This document shows, in pieces, positions 49,841 to 58,878 of a DNA stretch of 64,000 nt. The stretch comes from Bifidobacterium rousetti. Lineage in GTDB: Bacteria > Actinomycetota > Actinomycetes > Actinomycetales > Bifidobacteriaceae. Numbering within the stretch: position 1 is the stretch's first letter; each line of letters begins with the position of its first letter. Position numbers and translations under genes: made by a program. The DNA lies in assembly GCF_008698235.1 (NCBI RefSeq), contig NZ_PEBH01000002.1:124001-188000 (forward strand), given 5' to 3'. The notes below the pieces were generated by a model, which made no database searches, was not told the origin of the DNA, and worked only from the letters and a program-made list of their open reading frames with translations.

Positions 49841-52800
49841 GACTCCTCCTCCTGACGCGCCTGCTGGCGCAGCGCCTCGTCGTGGCGGCGCGGCGCGGCC
49901 ACCAGCAGGTAGAGCAGCGTGACGACGCCGAGGCTCATGAGCCATGCGGCGCGCCACGGGCTGCGGCGCATCGCGTCGAGACGCGTGGTGTCCACGCCGA
50001 TCGTGTTGCCCTGGGCCGCGGTGAGACGGTAGTAGGTGCCGTCGGTGTCGGTCACGACGTTCTGGGTGCCGTCCGAGGCGGTGATGTTGGTGGCGAGCTG
50101 GTCGGAGCCGGCGCCGTCGGTGACGACGAACAGACCGCCGAAGCCCAGAGAGACGAGCTCGTCGATGGCCGCGGAGTCGCTGTTGGACAGGAGCCGGGCG
50201 GCGAGCGCGCCGATCCTCAGGTCGTTGGCGTCGCTCTGGCCGACGGCCGCGCGGGCGCGCCAGGCGGGCGAGGAGTCGACCAGATCGCCGCGCGAGGTGT
50301 GCATGACGGCGTAGCTGACGTCGGTGCGGGATTCGGCGTCGAGCGCGAGGATCCGCTGGTTCGGGACGCGTTCGAGCGCGTCCGTCGCGACCATCGGCAG
50401 TCCGGAGTCGCTCACGGAAACCGATCCGGCGGCGTGGCGTGTCGCCGCGAGCCCTCCCCAGGCGACGACGCCGCATGCGAGCACGAGGCACAGCAGCACG
50501 CGGCCGGCGACGATGAAGCCGTGGCGCACACGCTCGGCCGATTTGGTGCGCCGTTCGACGCGGGACGCCTCGGCGGCGTCGACTGAGGATTCGCGCAGCT
50601 CAACGAAGCGGGGCACGGCGCCGCCGGCCACCAGACACACGCAGGAGAGGGCGCCGAGCAGGGCCAGCACGAGGCCGGGCTCCACCGATCCGGCGACGGC
50701 TCCCTCGACGTCCACGGCGACGGCGACGCGCGCCGAGGCAAGGCTCAGCGCGGCGCCGGCGACGATCACCACCCACATCATGCGGGAGGCGCGCAGCGCG
50801 AAGGGCAGCATCAGGGCGACGAGGGACAGCAGGGCGACCACGGCGAGGACCGCGAGCGTCGCGGCCGCGAACAGGTCGGACGACAGACCCGTCAGACCGC
50901 TTCCCTCGGGAAGGGCGAAGGCGCGGCGGACCACGTCGACGAGGTTCAGCGCCGCCGGATGGCGGTTCGAGGCGGTCGTGGGCAGCGTCATGTCGCCGAA
51001 GAGCTGACGCCACTCCCCCGCGCCCATGTGGCGCACGGCGTTGACCAGCGTGGGGGCGACGAGCAGGGCCGCCGGCAACGGCATGAGCAGCAGCATCGGC
51101 CGGTGCCGGGGCACGAACACGAGGAAGACGAGGAACGTGGCCACCAGCGGCAGCAGCAGCTGCGGTTCGGCGGCGACGACCGGCATGTAGCACAGCGCGG
51201 CGGCGGCCGCGGCCTGGACCGAGCGGTGCGGGTGCATCCGGTCCTCGGTGTGGTACAGGCCGACGGCGCGGAACGTGAACGCGAACGCGGCCGGTAGGAA
51301 GACCATGACGGTGAGCATCGGCAGGTTCGCGTTCGAGTACAGGCCGAGCGCCAGCGCGAGCGCGACCCACATGAGCCCGGTGATGACGCGCACGGCGTCG
51401 GAGCGGGTGAACACGCCGGCCAGCGCCCAGAACGACAGGGCGGCCATCGGCGCGGACAGGAAGAAGACGAGGCTGGTGGCCGCGGCCACATGCCCGCCCG
51501 TGAAGACCGACGCGCCCAGCAGCACCCACAGCCAGGGCGCGGGGGGCGCGGCCACGCCGGTGCCGACGCCCCACACCCACTGGGTGGTGGCGGCCTCGGC
51601 GAGGCCGCCGAAGGAGATGCTCGTGGGCAGCCACTGCGCCGAACTGAGGGATCCGCCGCCGAACGCGGCACGCAGCAACGGCCAGTCGAGCGCCATCACG
51701 ACGCCGCAGGCGACGGCGGCCATCGCGGCCGCGAGGCTCCAGCGCCGGGTCATGCGCATGCGCAGATGCGAGCGGACCAGGGGACTCAGCAATACGGTGT
51801 CGCGCTGTTCGCGCAATGCGCGCTCGCGTTCGCGCCAACGGGCGAGCTGGTCGCGCGAGACGGTCAGGACCGCGAGCCGTTTGCGCGCCACCACGCTCTG
51901 CACGGCGACGGCACGGCGCGCCCGCACCCCCGAGGCGAGGCCGATCAGGGCCCACCACGGCATGACGAGCTCGCACAGGGCCTCATAGGGTTGCTTGGCG
52001 GCGCAGCGGCGCAGCGCCAGCACGACGGCGGCGACGAGGGACCACACCCATGCGAGGGGCCACAGCGGCATCGCGATGTCGGTGTACCGGTAGCGCCGCC
52101 ACGCGCCGATCACGCGCATGGACGGGTTGACGCCGTTGCCGTCGGCCGGCTCGCCGCTTCGGGTGCGCACGCCCTCGAAGCGCGCGCGGCGGTGGGCGAT
52201 GCGGGCGCGTGGCGCGACCACGACGCGTCCGCCGGAACGGCAGATCCTGCGGCACAGGTCGGCGCCCTCGGCGTAGGTGGTGAACCAGCCGGTGATGCCG
52301 CGCGAGGAGCGGATCAGGTCCAGCGGCGCCAGCGCGCCGGCCAGCGAGACGCAGAAGACGTCGGTGCGGGTGTCGTACTGCTCCTGATCGGGTTCGCCGT
52401 CGACGACGAGCGTGTGGATGCCGTGTCCGCAGGCGTAGGCGCCGACGTTGTGGAGGTTGTCGCCGCTCCAGTCGAGCTGTTTGGCGCCGATGATCGAGGC
52501 GCCCGGGGTGTTGCGCCACGCCTCGACGAGCTGTTCGAGGCAGCGCGGGTCCGCGGGGCGCGAGTCGTCGTGCAGCAGCCACAGCATCTGCGTCGAGTAG
52601 TCGAGATGCGCGTAGTCGAGGGCGCGCGAGACGGCCTCGCCGAACGATCGGGCGCCCTGCGCGCGCACCAGCTGCACCGAGACCGACGTGGCCTCGGGGA
52701 AGCGGTCGAGCGGTTCGGAACCGGCAGAGACCACCTCGAAGGACAGGTCGACCGGCTGCGCGGTCCCCCCGCTGCAGTCGGCGATGACGATGGCGCCGGG

Positions 52801-53055
52801 CAGGACGCTTTGGCCGAGCACGGCGGTGAGGGTGTCCGGCAGGAAGCGCAGGTCCCTCTCCACGGTGATCACGGCGGCCACGGCGTTCTCGACGCTCTGG
52901 CTGTGCGAATACGGCCGCGAGGCCAGCGCGTCGGCGACGATGCGCCTGACGGTGGTGGGCTCGGCGGCCCCGACGGCCGCGTCATCGACGGCATCGGTGC
53001 CTGCGGTGCCGGTGTCCCCGGCGATTCCGGTGCTTGCGGTGATCTCAGCGCTCAC
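49837..53055 (-). CDS. Large membrane-bound family 2 glycosyltransferase
   Basis: 1072 residues from GTG 53055, which overlaps the whiB2 stop. The N-terminal third is a GT-A domain: VAAVITVERDLRFLPDTLTAVLGQ, LLHDDSRPADPRC (DDS as a DxD-like pair), and the acceptor region TGWFTTYAEGADLCRRICRSGG. At least ten membrane helices follow, then a ~200-residue external C-terminal domain and a last helix. Such proteins build cell-envelope polysaccharides with lipid-linked precursors. The fold is clear, the sugar is not. It lies in the operon whiB2-GT2-DUF5719, with two LCP genes divergently transcribed beyond whiB2. Confidence 0.85.
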   Translation of the reverse strand: MSAEITASTGIAGDTGTAGTDAVDDAAVGAAEPTTVRRIVADALASRPYSHSQSVENAVAAVITVERDLRFLPDTLTAVLGQSVLPGAIVIADCSGGTAQPVDLSFEVVSAGSEPLDRFPEATSVSVQLVRAQGARSFGEAVSRALDYAHLDYSTQMLWLLHDDSRPADPRCLEQLVEAWRNTPGASIIGAKQLDWSGDNLHNVGAYACGHGIHTLVVDGEPDQEQYDTRTDVFCVSLAGALAPLDLIRSSRGITGWFTTYAEGADLCRRICRSGGRVVVAPRARIAHRRARFEGVRTRSGEPADGNGVNPSMRVIGAWRRYRYTDIAMPLWPLAWVWSLVAAVVLALRRCAAKQPYEALCELVMPWWALIGLASGVRARRAVAVQSVVARKRLAVLTVSRDQLARWRERERALREQRDTVLLSPLVRSHLRMRMTRRWSLAAAMAAVACGVVMALDWPLLRAAFGGGSLSSAQWLPTSISFGGLAEAATTQWVWGVGTGVAAPPAPWLWVLLGASVFTGGHVAAATSLVFFLSAPMAALSFWALAGVFTRSDAVRVITGLMWVALALALGLYSNANLPMLTVMVFLPAAFAFTFRAVGLYHTEDRMHPHRSVQAAAAAALCYMPVVAAEPQLLLPLVATFLVFLVFVPRHRPMLLLMPLPAALLVAPTLVNAVRHMGAGEWRQLFGDMTLPTTASNRHPAALNLVDVVRRAFALPEGSGLTGLSSDLFAAATLAVLAVVALLSLVALMLPFALRASRMMWVVIVAGAALSLASARVAVAVDVEGAVAGSVEPGLVLALLGALSCVCLVAGGAVPRFVELRESSVDAAEASRVERRTKSAERVRHGFIVAGRVLLCLVLACGVVAWGGLAATRHAAGSVSVSDSGLPMVATDALERVPNQRILALDAESRTDVSYAVMHTSRGDLVDSSPAWRARAAVGQSDANDLRIGALAARLLSNSDSAAIDELVSLGFGGLFVVTDGAGSDQLATNITASDGTQNVVTDTDGTYYRLTAAQGNTIGVDTTRLDAMRRSPWRAAWLMSLGVVTLLYLLVAAPRRHDEALRQQARQEEES

Positions 53056-53354
53056 GCCTGCTCCTTGTGCATCTTCTTGTACCGGCGGCGTTCCCGTTCG
53101 CTCATGCCGCCCCAGATGCCGAAACGCTCGTCATGGTCGATGGCCCATTTGAGGCATTGCTCGCGCACCTCGCATTGGGCGCACACCCGCTTGGCGTCGC
53201 GGGTGGAACCGCCCTTCTCGGGGAAGAACGCCTCGGGGTCCGTCTGCGAGCACAGGGCCTTGTGCTGCCAGGAGACGTCCTCGTCCGGCGAGAACAGCCC
53301 CCACAGCAACTCGCCCAATGGCTCGTCGGCGGAATCGTCGGCAATCCCCCACAT
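53052..53354 (-). CDS. whiB2: WhiB-family iron-sulfur transcription regulator (WhiB2-like)
   Basis: 100 residues from ATG 53354 (MWGIADDSAD), chosen because GGAGG lies 9 nt upstream; ATGs at 53360, 53363 and 53390 are also in frame. The four cysteines for a 4Fe-4S cluster are present: ALCSQTDPEAFF, VCAQCEVREQC. The turn FGIWGGMSERERR and a basic C-terminus (RRRYKKMHKEQA) complete the family pattern. WhiB2/WhmD controls septation and cell division genes in mycobacteria and Streptomyces. Here it leads an operon with cell-wall GT2 and DUF5719 genes. Confidence 0.9.
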   Translation of the reverse strand: MWGIADDSADEPLGELLWGLFSPDEDVSWQHKALCSQTDPEAFFPEKGGSTRDAKRVCAQCEVREQCLKWAIDHDERFGIWGGMSERERRRYKKMHKEQA

Positions 53355-53398
53355 GCGCATCATCCTCCTTGGCCTCGCCGGCCCTTTCACGCCACTAA

Positions 53399-53428
53399 AT
53401 TACACACATGCGATTTCCCTTTTGTCAA
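53399..53428 (-). promoter_or_regulatory. Promoter of the whiB2 operon
   Basis: On the minus strand TTGACA (53428-53423) and TGTAAT (53404-53399) are separated by 18 bp, the best sigma70-type match seen in the window. The -10 is about 45 bp before the whiB2 start. The 290-bp divergent spacer 53355-53644 otherwise holds a CGCGCTTTCGCG inverted repeat near 53446 and the LCP promoter region. Confidence 0.65.
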
Positions 53429-53593
53429 GTGAGGCCGTGTTATTACGCGCTTTCGCGCCCTTGTGTGGTATAAGGACGAACGCCGGGATCGTCCGGTGCC
53501 TGTCCGGACCCTGTCCGGCGCGCGTTCGGTGCGGGTTCGGTGTGGGTTCCCGTGACCGTGGGCGCCCGCGACGCCCTTTTCACTCATCTGCCG

Positions 53594-53599
53594 TACAAT
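53594..53599 (+). promoter_or_regulatory. Possible -10 element of the first LCP gene
   Basis: TACAAT lies 46 nt before the GTG start at 53645. No clear -35 sits at the right distance. It faces away from the whiB2 promoter, so the 53.4-53.6 kb spacer is a divergent control region. Confidence 0.35.
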
Positions 53600-53644
53600 C
53601 GAGAGGATTTGACCCCGATACCCGATCAGGAAGGTGCTCGTCCC

Positions 53645-55126
53645 GTGAGTTCGAAGCGATCCGGAGCAGGTGTTCCCAATATCAACGGCTGGGGAGCGGG
53701 AGCGCCGCGGCACAGCGACACGGCGTTCCGCGTGCAGCATCGTCTGCGCAACACCCTGATCTGCGCGCTCGTCGCGGCGCTCGTGTTCGTCGGGACGGCG
53801 GCGGCCGCCACATACGTGAACATCGACGGCATCATCAACGGCCAGAGCGTCGACCTGATCCCGCAGAACGGGCAGGCGACCGCCGCCTCGATCGTCGACC
53901 CGAACTCCGGCAAGCCGCTCGACGTGCTCATCCTCGGACAGGACACGCGCTCGGGCGACGACAACCTCGCGCTCGGCGGCAACGACACGGAGGCCGAGAC
54001 CAACCACAATTCGGACACCGCGATGATCCTGCACATCTCCGCGGACCGCAAGTTCGCCGATCTGGTGTCGATCCCGCGCGACTCGATCGTCGACGCGCCC
54101 GCGTGCGAGACCACCAAGGGCACGATCAGGGCGAAGAACAACGTCATGTTCAACTCGATCTTCGCCGACGCCTATCAGACGGGCGGGGACCTGGCCTCGG
54201 CGGCGAGCTGCACGCTCAACGCGGTGAACTCGCTCACCGGACTCGAGATCAGCAACTTCGTCGTCGTCGACTTCGCGGGACTGAAGTCGATGATCGACGC
54301 GATCGGCGGCGTGGACCTGTGCCTGCCGACCTACGTCTTCGACGGCTACACCGGCATCAACCTCCAGGCCGGCTGGCAGCACCTCGACGGCACCACCGCC
54401 ACCCAGTACGCCCGCCGCCGCCACGGCGCGGACACCGACGGCACCGACATGGAGCGCACCGCGCGCCAGCAGTACCTCGTCAAGCAGCTGCTCGCCCAGG
54501 CGCTCGACAAGAACCTCTTCACCCAGTCCGGGCAGCTCTACCAGCTGGCGAAGGCGGCGTTGAAGTCGCTCAACATCTCCTCCGGGCTCGCGAACACCAC
54601 CACGCTCGCCGGGCTCGCGATGAGCATGAAGGACTTCAAGACCTCGAACCTGTACACCCGTACGGTGCCGGTGACCGATTGGGTGAGGGACGCGAACCGC
54701 GTGGTGTGGACCTCCGAGGCGGACACGCTGTGGGCGAAGATGCGCAACGACCGCCCGTTCGTCGACTCGTCGACCGGCACGGACACGGGGTCCTCCACCG
54801 GTTCCACCGATGCAAGCCAGCAGGGCTCGGGCTCCCAGGGCACCGACTCCACCGATCAGTCGCAGTCCACGCAATCCGGTTCCGGACAGTTGGGCCAGGG
54901 GCAGACGCAAGGCCAGACGCAGGGGCAGGACCAGTCCCAGCAGCAGGCCGAGAAGACCACGACGGTGGCCGAAGGCGTCGAGAAGAACGCCCAAGGCCAG
55001 TACATCGACACCGCCACCGGCGGGGTCATCGACCAGAAGACCGGCATCATCCACAACGCCACCACCAACGTGGTCATGGGCATCTCCGAGTCGTACCTCA
55101 ACAACGTGGCATGCAAGGTCAAGTAG
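53645..55126 (+). CDS. LytR-CpsA-Psr (LCP) family cell-wall ligase 1
   Basis: 493 residues from GTG 53645, with AGGAAGGTGC upstream. A short cytosolic part is followed by one membrane helix (TLICALVAALVFVGTAAAA), then an extracellular LCP domain: DVLILGQDTRSGDDNLAL, TNHNSDTAMILHIS, DLVSIPRDSIVDAP (key Arg) and the RRRHGADTDGTDMERTARQQ helix. LCP proteins transfer polyprenyl-linked glycopolymers to peptidoglycan. A Ser/Gln/Thr-rich low-complexity tail (~residues 395-455) precedes a short conserved C-terminus with a Cys. It is divergent from the whiB2 operon. Confidence 0.9.
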   Translation: MSSKRSGAGVPNINGWGAGAPRHSDTAFRVQHRLRNTLICALVAALVFVGTAAAATYVNIDGIINGQSVDLIPQNGQATAASIVDPNSGKPLDVLILGQDTRSGDDNLALGGNDTEAETNHNSDTAMILHISADRKFADLVSIPRDSIVDAPACETTKGTIRAKNNVMFNSIFADAYQTGGDLASAASCTLNAVNSLTGLEISNFVVVDFAGLKSMIDAIGGVDLCLPTYVFDGYTGINLQAGWQHLDGTTATQYARRRHGADTDGTDMERTARQQYLVKQLLAQALDKNLFTQSGQLYQLAKAALKSLNISSGLANTTTLAGLAMSMKDFKTSNLYTRTVPVTDWVRDANRVVWTSEADTLWAKMRNDRPFVDSSTGTDTGSSTGSTDASQQGSGSQGTDSTDQSQSTQSGSGQLGQGQTQGQTQGQDQSQQQAEKTTTVAEGVEKNAQGQYIDTATGGVIDQKTGIIHNATTNVVMGISESYLNNVACKVK

Positions 55127-55231
55127 CCCGGCGCTTGTGCCGGAAATGAGAAAATACGCATCGGCCCGCCCTCCCCTGCGGTCCGATGTGCGACAGTGAC
55201 AGAAGTTCGGATTCGTTACGGGAGGCATAGC

Positions 55232-56800
55232 GTGCAGCAAGGCGAAGGGGCGGGGTCCCAGATCCCGCCGAGTTTCATCCCCTCGGGTTCCCGTCGCCGC
55301 TCCCAGCCCACCGGTCCGATCATCGATTCCGGTTCCCTGCGCCCCTCCGCCGGACGGCATGCCGGCGCCGCCGAGGACGAGCCGGCGCCGATCACCTCCA
55401 ATCCCCCGAGCTTCAACCCGTCGGGGCGCCGTTCCACCCCGCGGCACGAGGCGGCGCCGAGATCCTCCACGCCGTCGGCCCCGGCGGAATCACCGGACGG
55501 CGCGATGCCGGCGTCGTTCACCCCGAGACGGGCCTCGGGCTCGCGCCGGGCCGCCTCGCCGCGCGCGACCGCGCGCGCATCCGCCCCGGCGTCCTCTTCC
55601 GCATCCTCTTCAGCGGCAGGCGCACCGCGCCGGTTCGCCCCCTCGGCCCCCTCGCGCACACCGCGACGCACGTCGGGATCGACCTCGGCGGCCCCCGTCT
55701 CCCCCGCTTCCGGCAGGAGGGCAGGCCGGTCGGGGGGCGTCGCGTCCCCAGCCTCCCCGCGGCCGTCGTCATCGGCCGCGGGCGCGCGCGTCATGGCCTT
55801 CTCCGGCCGGCGATCGGGCGCCGGCGTCCGCGTACGCCCCGGCAGGGTCGTCGCGATCGCGATCGCCCTGCTCGCCGCGGCGCTGCTGCTGGCCGTCTTC
55901 GGCGCATGGAACTGGGTCGACTCCCGCCTCAACAAGCAGGAGGGATGGCTCACCACCTCGGCGGACACGTCGGCGCAGTCATGGCTCATCCTCGGCTCCG
56001 ACGAACGCGACGGCACCGCCGGCGGCTCGGCCGACGACACGCCCGGATTCCGCACCGACACGATCCTCGTGCTCACCAAGCCCGGCCACGGGCCGAGCTC
56101 CCTGATCTCCATCCCCCGCGACTCGCTGACGCAGGTCGACGGCACCTACATGAAGATCAACGCCGTCGCCCAGATCAAAGGCAACAAGGCGCTGGTCGGC
56201 GAGGTCGAGCAGATCACCGGACAGCACATCGACCACATCGCCAAGATCAAGTTCGGCGGCCTCAAGAACGTCGTCGACGCGGTCGGCGGCGTCAGCCTGT
56301 GCTACGACCAGACCGTCAACGACCCCGATTCGGGACTCAACTGGCAGGCCGGATGCCATGAGGCGGACGGCGGCACCGCGCTTGCGTTCTCCCGCATGCG
56401 CTACGCCGACGCGAACGGCGACTTCGGCCGCGCGCAGCGCCAGCGTCAGGTCATCGCCGCGATCGTGAAGAAGGCGTCCTCCTCCGCGGTGCTCACCAAC
56501 CCGGCCAAGGTCACGAAGATCGCCTCCGCCGGGCTCGAGGCGCTGACCGTGGACGACGGCTCCTCGCCGATGACGCTCGCGCAGATGGCGCTCGCGTTCA
56601 AGGGGGCGACCGGCGCGAACGGCGTGACCGGCAGCGTGTACTGGACGAACCCCGACTACCAGGTGTCGGGCGTCGGCTCCACGGTGCTGCTCGATTCGAG
56701 CCGCAACCTCGAGCTGTTCTCCGAGCTCGCCCACGGCGGTCACAAGGCCGGCACCGTCGGCACGCTGGCGGAGTCGACGTCCTCGACGTCCGCATCGTGA
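55232..56800 (+). CDS. LytR-CpsA-Psr (LCP) family cell-wall ligase 2 with long cytosolic N-terminus
   Basis: 522 residues from GTG 55232, preceded by GGGAGGCATAGC. The first ~200 residues are a disordered Ser/Pro/Arg/Ala-rich tail carrying the repeat PPSFIPSG, PPSFNPSG and PASFTPRR. A membrane helix (VVAIAIALLAAALLLAVFGA) and the LCP domain follow: SWLILGSDERDG, RTDTILVLTKPG, LISIPRDSLTQV, ALAFSRMRYADANGDFGRAQRQRQ. The domain should attach a glycopolymer to the wall from outside, and the N-terminal repeats may bind a cytosolic partner. It starts about 105 bp after the first LCP gene. Confidence 0.88.
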   Translation: MQQGEGAGSQIPPSFIPSGSRRRSQPTGPIIDSGSLRPSAGRHAGAAEDEPAPITSNPPSFNPSGRRSTPRHEAAPRSSTPSAPAESPDGAMPASFTPRRASGSRRAASPRATARASAPASSSASSSAAGAPRRFAPSAPSRTPRRTSGSTSAAPVSPASGRRAGRSGGVASPASPRPSSSAAGARVMAFSGRRSGAGVRVRPGRVVAIAIALLAAALLLAVFGAWNWVDSRLNKQEGWLTTSADTSAQSWLILGSDERDGTAGGSADDTPGFRTDTILVLTKPGHGPSSLISIPRDSLTQVDGTYMKINAVAQIKGNKALVGEVEQITGQHIDHIAKIKFGGLKNVVDAVGGVSLCYDQTVNDPDSGLNWQAGCHEADGGTALAFSRMRYADANGDFGRAQRQRQVIAAIVKKASSSAVLTNPAKVTKIASAGLEALTVDDGSSPMTLAQMALAFKGATGANGVTGSVYWTNPDYQVSGVGSTVLLDSSRNLELFSELAHGGHKAGTVGTLAESTSSTSAS

Positions 56801-56845
56801 CTCGCCCGACGAGACGGCATGGAATATCTCTTTTAAGGAAAAATC

Positions 56846-56884
56846 TTGAAAAAAGCATGCGAACGTGCTTAGGTAGTACGTACT
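56846..56884 (+). promoter_or_regulatory. Control region of whiB1 with two inverted repeats
   Basis: TTGAAA (56846-56851) is a good -35; at 17-18 bp the best -10 is weak (TTAGGT/TAGGTA). The inverted repeat AAGCA-TGCGAACG-TGCTT (56853-56870) fills the spacer and the perfect palindrome AGTACGTACT lies at 56875-56884. Together they look like operator sites. What binds them is unknown. Confidence 0.4.
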
Positions 56885-56925
56885 GGATGCGAATTTTCAG
56901 GGCTCGGACAGGAAAGGAAACGACG

Positions 56926-57204
56926 ATGAGCAGTGCTTACGATTGGCGTGCCAAGGCTGCGTGCCGTGACAAGGATCCGGAATTGTTCTTCCCGGTGGGC
57001 AACACCGGCGCGGCATACCAGCAGATCGAGGAGGCCAAGGCCGTGTGCCGTACCTGCAAGGTGATCGACGCGTGCCTCAAGTGCGCCTTGGACACCAATC
57101 AGGATTACGGCGTGTGGGGCGGCCTGAGTGAGGACGAGCGTCGCCAGCTCAAGCGCAAGGCGATGCGTCTGCGCCGCTCGCAGGCCATGCAGATGCAGAT
57201 CTGA
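56926..57204 (+). CDS. whiB1: WhiB-family iron-sulfur transcription regulator (WhiB1-like)
   Basis: 92 residues from ATG 56926 (MSSAYDWR), after GGAAAGGAAACG. Cysteines are in AACRDKDPELFFPVG and VCRTCKVIDAC, the 4Fe-4S ligands; YGVWGGLSEDERRQL and a basic tail follow. The sequence is close to mycobacterial WhiB1 (DWR-KA-CRDxDPELFFPVG), an NO-sensitive regulator that binds the sigma factor. It faces the PdtaS-type kinase gene, the same neighbour as in Mycobacterium tuberculosis (whiB1/Rv3220c). In-frame sequence upstream to 56797 lacks support as coding. Confidence 0.92.
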   Translation: MSSAYDWRAKAACRDKDPELFFPVGNTGAAYQQIEEAKAVCRTCKVIDACLKCALDTNQDYGVWGGLSEDERRQLKRKAMRLRRSQAMQMQI

Positions 57205-57242
57205 CATCCGGCCATACGGCATTCACATTCGTACGACGAACG

Positions 57243-57286
57243 GCCGAGGGGCTTCGATCCGAAAAACGGGATCGAAGCCCCTCGGC
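57243..57286. terminator. Bidirectional terminator between whiB1 and the PdtaS gene
   Basis: A perfect 18-bp stem (57243-57260 with 57269-57286) around a GAAAAACG loop, followed by TGTTT on the plus strand. It starts 39 bp after the whiB1 stop and ends 42 bp before the kinase stop. Confidence 0.85.
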
Positions 57287-57327
57287 TGTTTCGGCTGGGA
57301 GACTCGGCTACTCCCCCGCCCCTCCGG

Positions 57328-58818
57328 CTACTCGGCCTGCGCGGCCCTGAGGGTCATGTCGAGGACCACGCGCGTGCCTCCCCCGCGGCGCGGCTCCCAC
57401 TTGACCGTACCGCCGAAGTCGTTGGTCACGAAGGTGTTGATGATCTGCGTGCCGAGGCCGGAGCCGGAGGACTTGGCCATGCCGCCCTGCGACTCGGAGC
57501 CCAGTCCGGTGCCGTCGTCCTCGACGACCACGTTGAGGTTGGAGCCGGAACGGCCCACCGAGATCGTGATGTGGCCCTGTGTGCGCCCCTCGAATCCATG
57601 CTCGACGGAGTTGGTGATGAGCTCGGTCAGGACCAGCGACAGGGGCGTCGCGTCCTGGGCGGGCATCATGCCGAACTTGCCGACGAAGTCGATGGAGATG
57701 TGCTGGTCGCGCATCGTGGCCACGTCGACGGCCATCTTGAGCAGTCCGGCGATGACCTTGTCGAAGTCCACGATCTCGTCGACGGTCTGGCTCAGCCCCT
57801 CGTGCACCATCGCGATGGTCTGCACACGGCGCTGCGCCTCCTTGAGCTCCTTGCGGACCTCCTCCGACTTGGTCTTGCGCGCCTGCAGCCGCAGCAGCGC
57901 GGAGACGGCCTGCAGGTTGTTCTTCACGCGGTGGTGGATCTCGGAGATCGCCGCGTTCTTGGTCTGCAGCTCCTGCTCGCGCCGGCGCAGCTCGGTGACG
58001 TCGCGGCACAGCACGATGCTGCCCACGCGCCCATTCATGTCGTACAGCGGCAGCGAGCGCACGGAGACGGCGGAGCGTTTCGTCGTGATCTCGGAGTCGA
58101 CCGCCGCCTTGCCGCTCAGCACGAGCGGCAGCTGCTCGTCGACCTGCTCCTTCTGCTCCTCGAGCAGGTCGGTGCCGAGCTCGCTCAGGTAGTGGCCCTG
58201 CATCGTGATGAGCAGGCCCAGCCTGCGGAAGCAGCTGATAGCGTTGGGCGAGGCGTAGCGGACGACGCCGTCCATCGTCAGGACGATGAAGCCGTCGGCG
58301 ACGCGCGCGACGTGGCGCTGGCTCATCACCGAGTCGGAGTACGGGAACTGGCCGCGCGGGATCATCTCGTAGAGCTGCTTGCCGGCGTTGATGCTTTCGG
58401 ACTCGTAGCGGCCGTTGGATTCGCGCGTGGCCATGTTGGTCTCACGCACGACGAGCCCTAGGGTCTTGCCGTTGTGGCGCACGGGCGCGTAGACGTTGCA
58501 CACGGTGGACTTGCCGACGGTCCTGAGCACGGTGGAGCGGAAGACGACCGCCGATTCCATCGCCGCGTCGAGCTCGCCGGTCATCGATTCGGGCATGACG
58601 TCACCGACCACGTCATCGGTGCGTAGGGTCATCACCGTGGACGGGCGGCACTGTTCGGCCACCACGTACCGGCCGTCGCCGTTCTGCATGATGAGCAGCA
58701 GGTCGGCGAAGCTCAGGTCGGCGATCACCTGCCAGTCGGCGACCAGCTGGTGCAGCCATTCGCGATCCCGGTCGTCGAGGTCAGGCCGCGTTGCGAGTAT
58801 CTGTGAGAAATCTGCCAT
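57328..58818 (-). CDS. pdtaS: PdtaS-type sensor histidine kinase
   Basis: 496 residues, soluble. The N-terminal GAF-like domain (residues ~10-140) and a PAS-like domain (~185-290) lead into a HisKA_2 domain with EIHHRVKNNLQAVSALLRLQ, whose His is the phospho-site, and an ATPase domain with LVLTELITNSVEHGFEG and VEDDGTGLG. This fits PdtaS, which acts with the antiterminator PdtaR on RNA. PdtaR is not in the window. It converges on whiB1, as in mycobacteria. The start ATG at 58818 is plausible; no SD is obvious. Confidence 0.9.
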   Translation of the reverse strand: MADFSQILATRPDLDDRDREWLHQLVADWQVIADLSFADLLLIMQNGDGRYVVAEQCRPSTVMTLRTDDVVGDVMPESMTGELDAAMESAVVFRSTVLRTVGKSTVCNVYAPVRHNGKTLGLVVRETNMATRESNGRYESESINAGKQLYEMIPRGQFPYSDSVMSQRHVARVADGFIVLTMDGVVRYASPNAISCFRRLGLLITMQGHYLSELGTDLLEEQKEQVDEQLPLVLSGKAAVDSEITTKRSAVSVRSLPLYDMNGRVGSIVLCRDVTELRRREQELQTKNAAISEIHHRVKNNLQAVSALLRLQARKTKSEEVRKELKEAQRRVQTIAMVHEGLSQTVDEIVDFDKVIAGLLKMAVDVATMRDQHISIDFVGKFGMMPAQDATPLSLVLTELITNSVEHGFEGRTQGHITISVGRSGSNLNVVVEDDGTGLGSESQGGMAKSSGSGLGTQIINTFVTNDFGGTVKWEPRRGGGTRVVLDMTLRAAQAE

Positions 58819-58878
58819 GCGTCCATCATACGCATGCCGTCCGCGCGGGGTCGCATCCCGGGCATCGACGCATGACGC

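Noticed and set aside
51490..55149. 1219-residue plus-strand frame across GT2, whiB2 and the LCP gene
   Set aside because: Antisense or out of frame with four confident genes; low-complexity Arg/His/Gly content.
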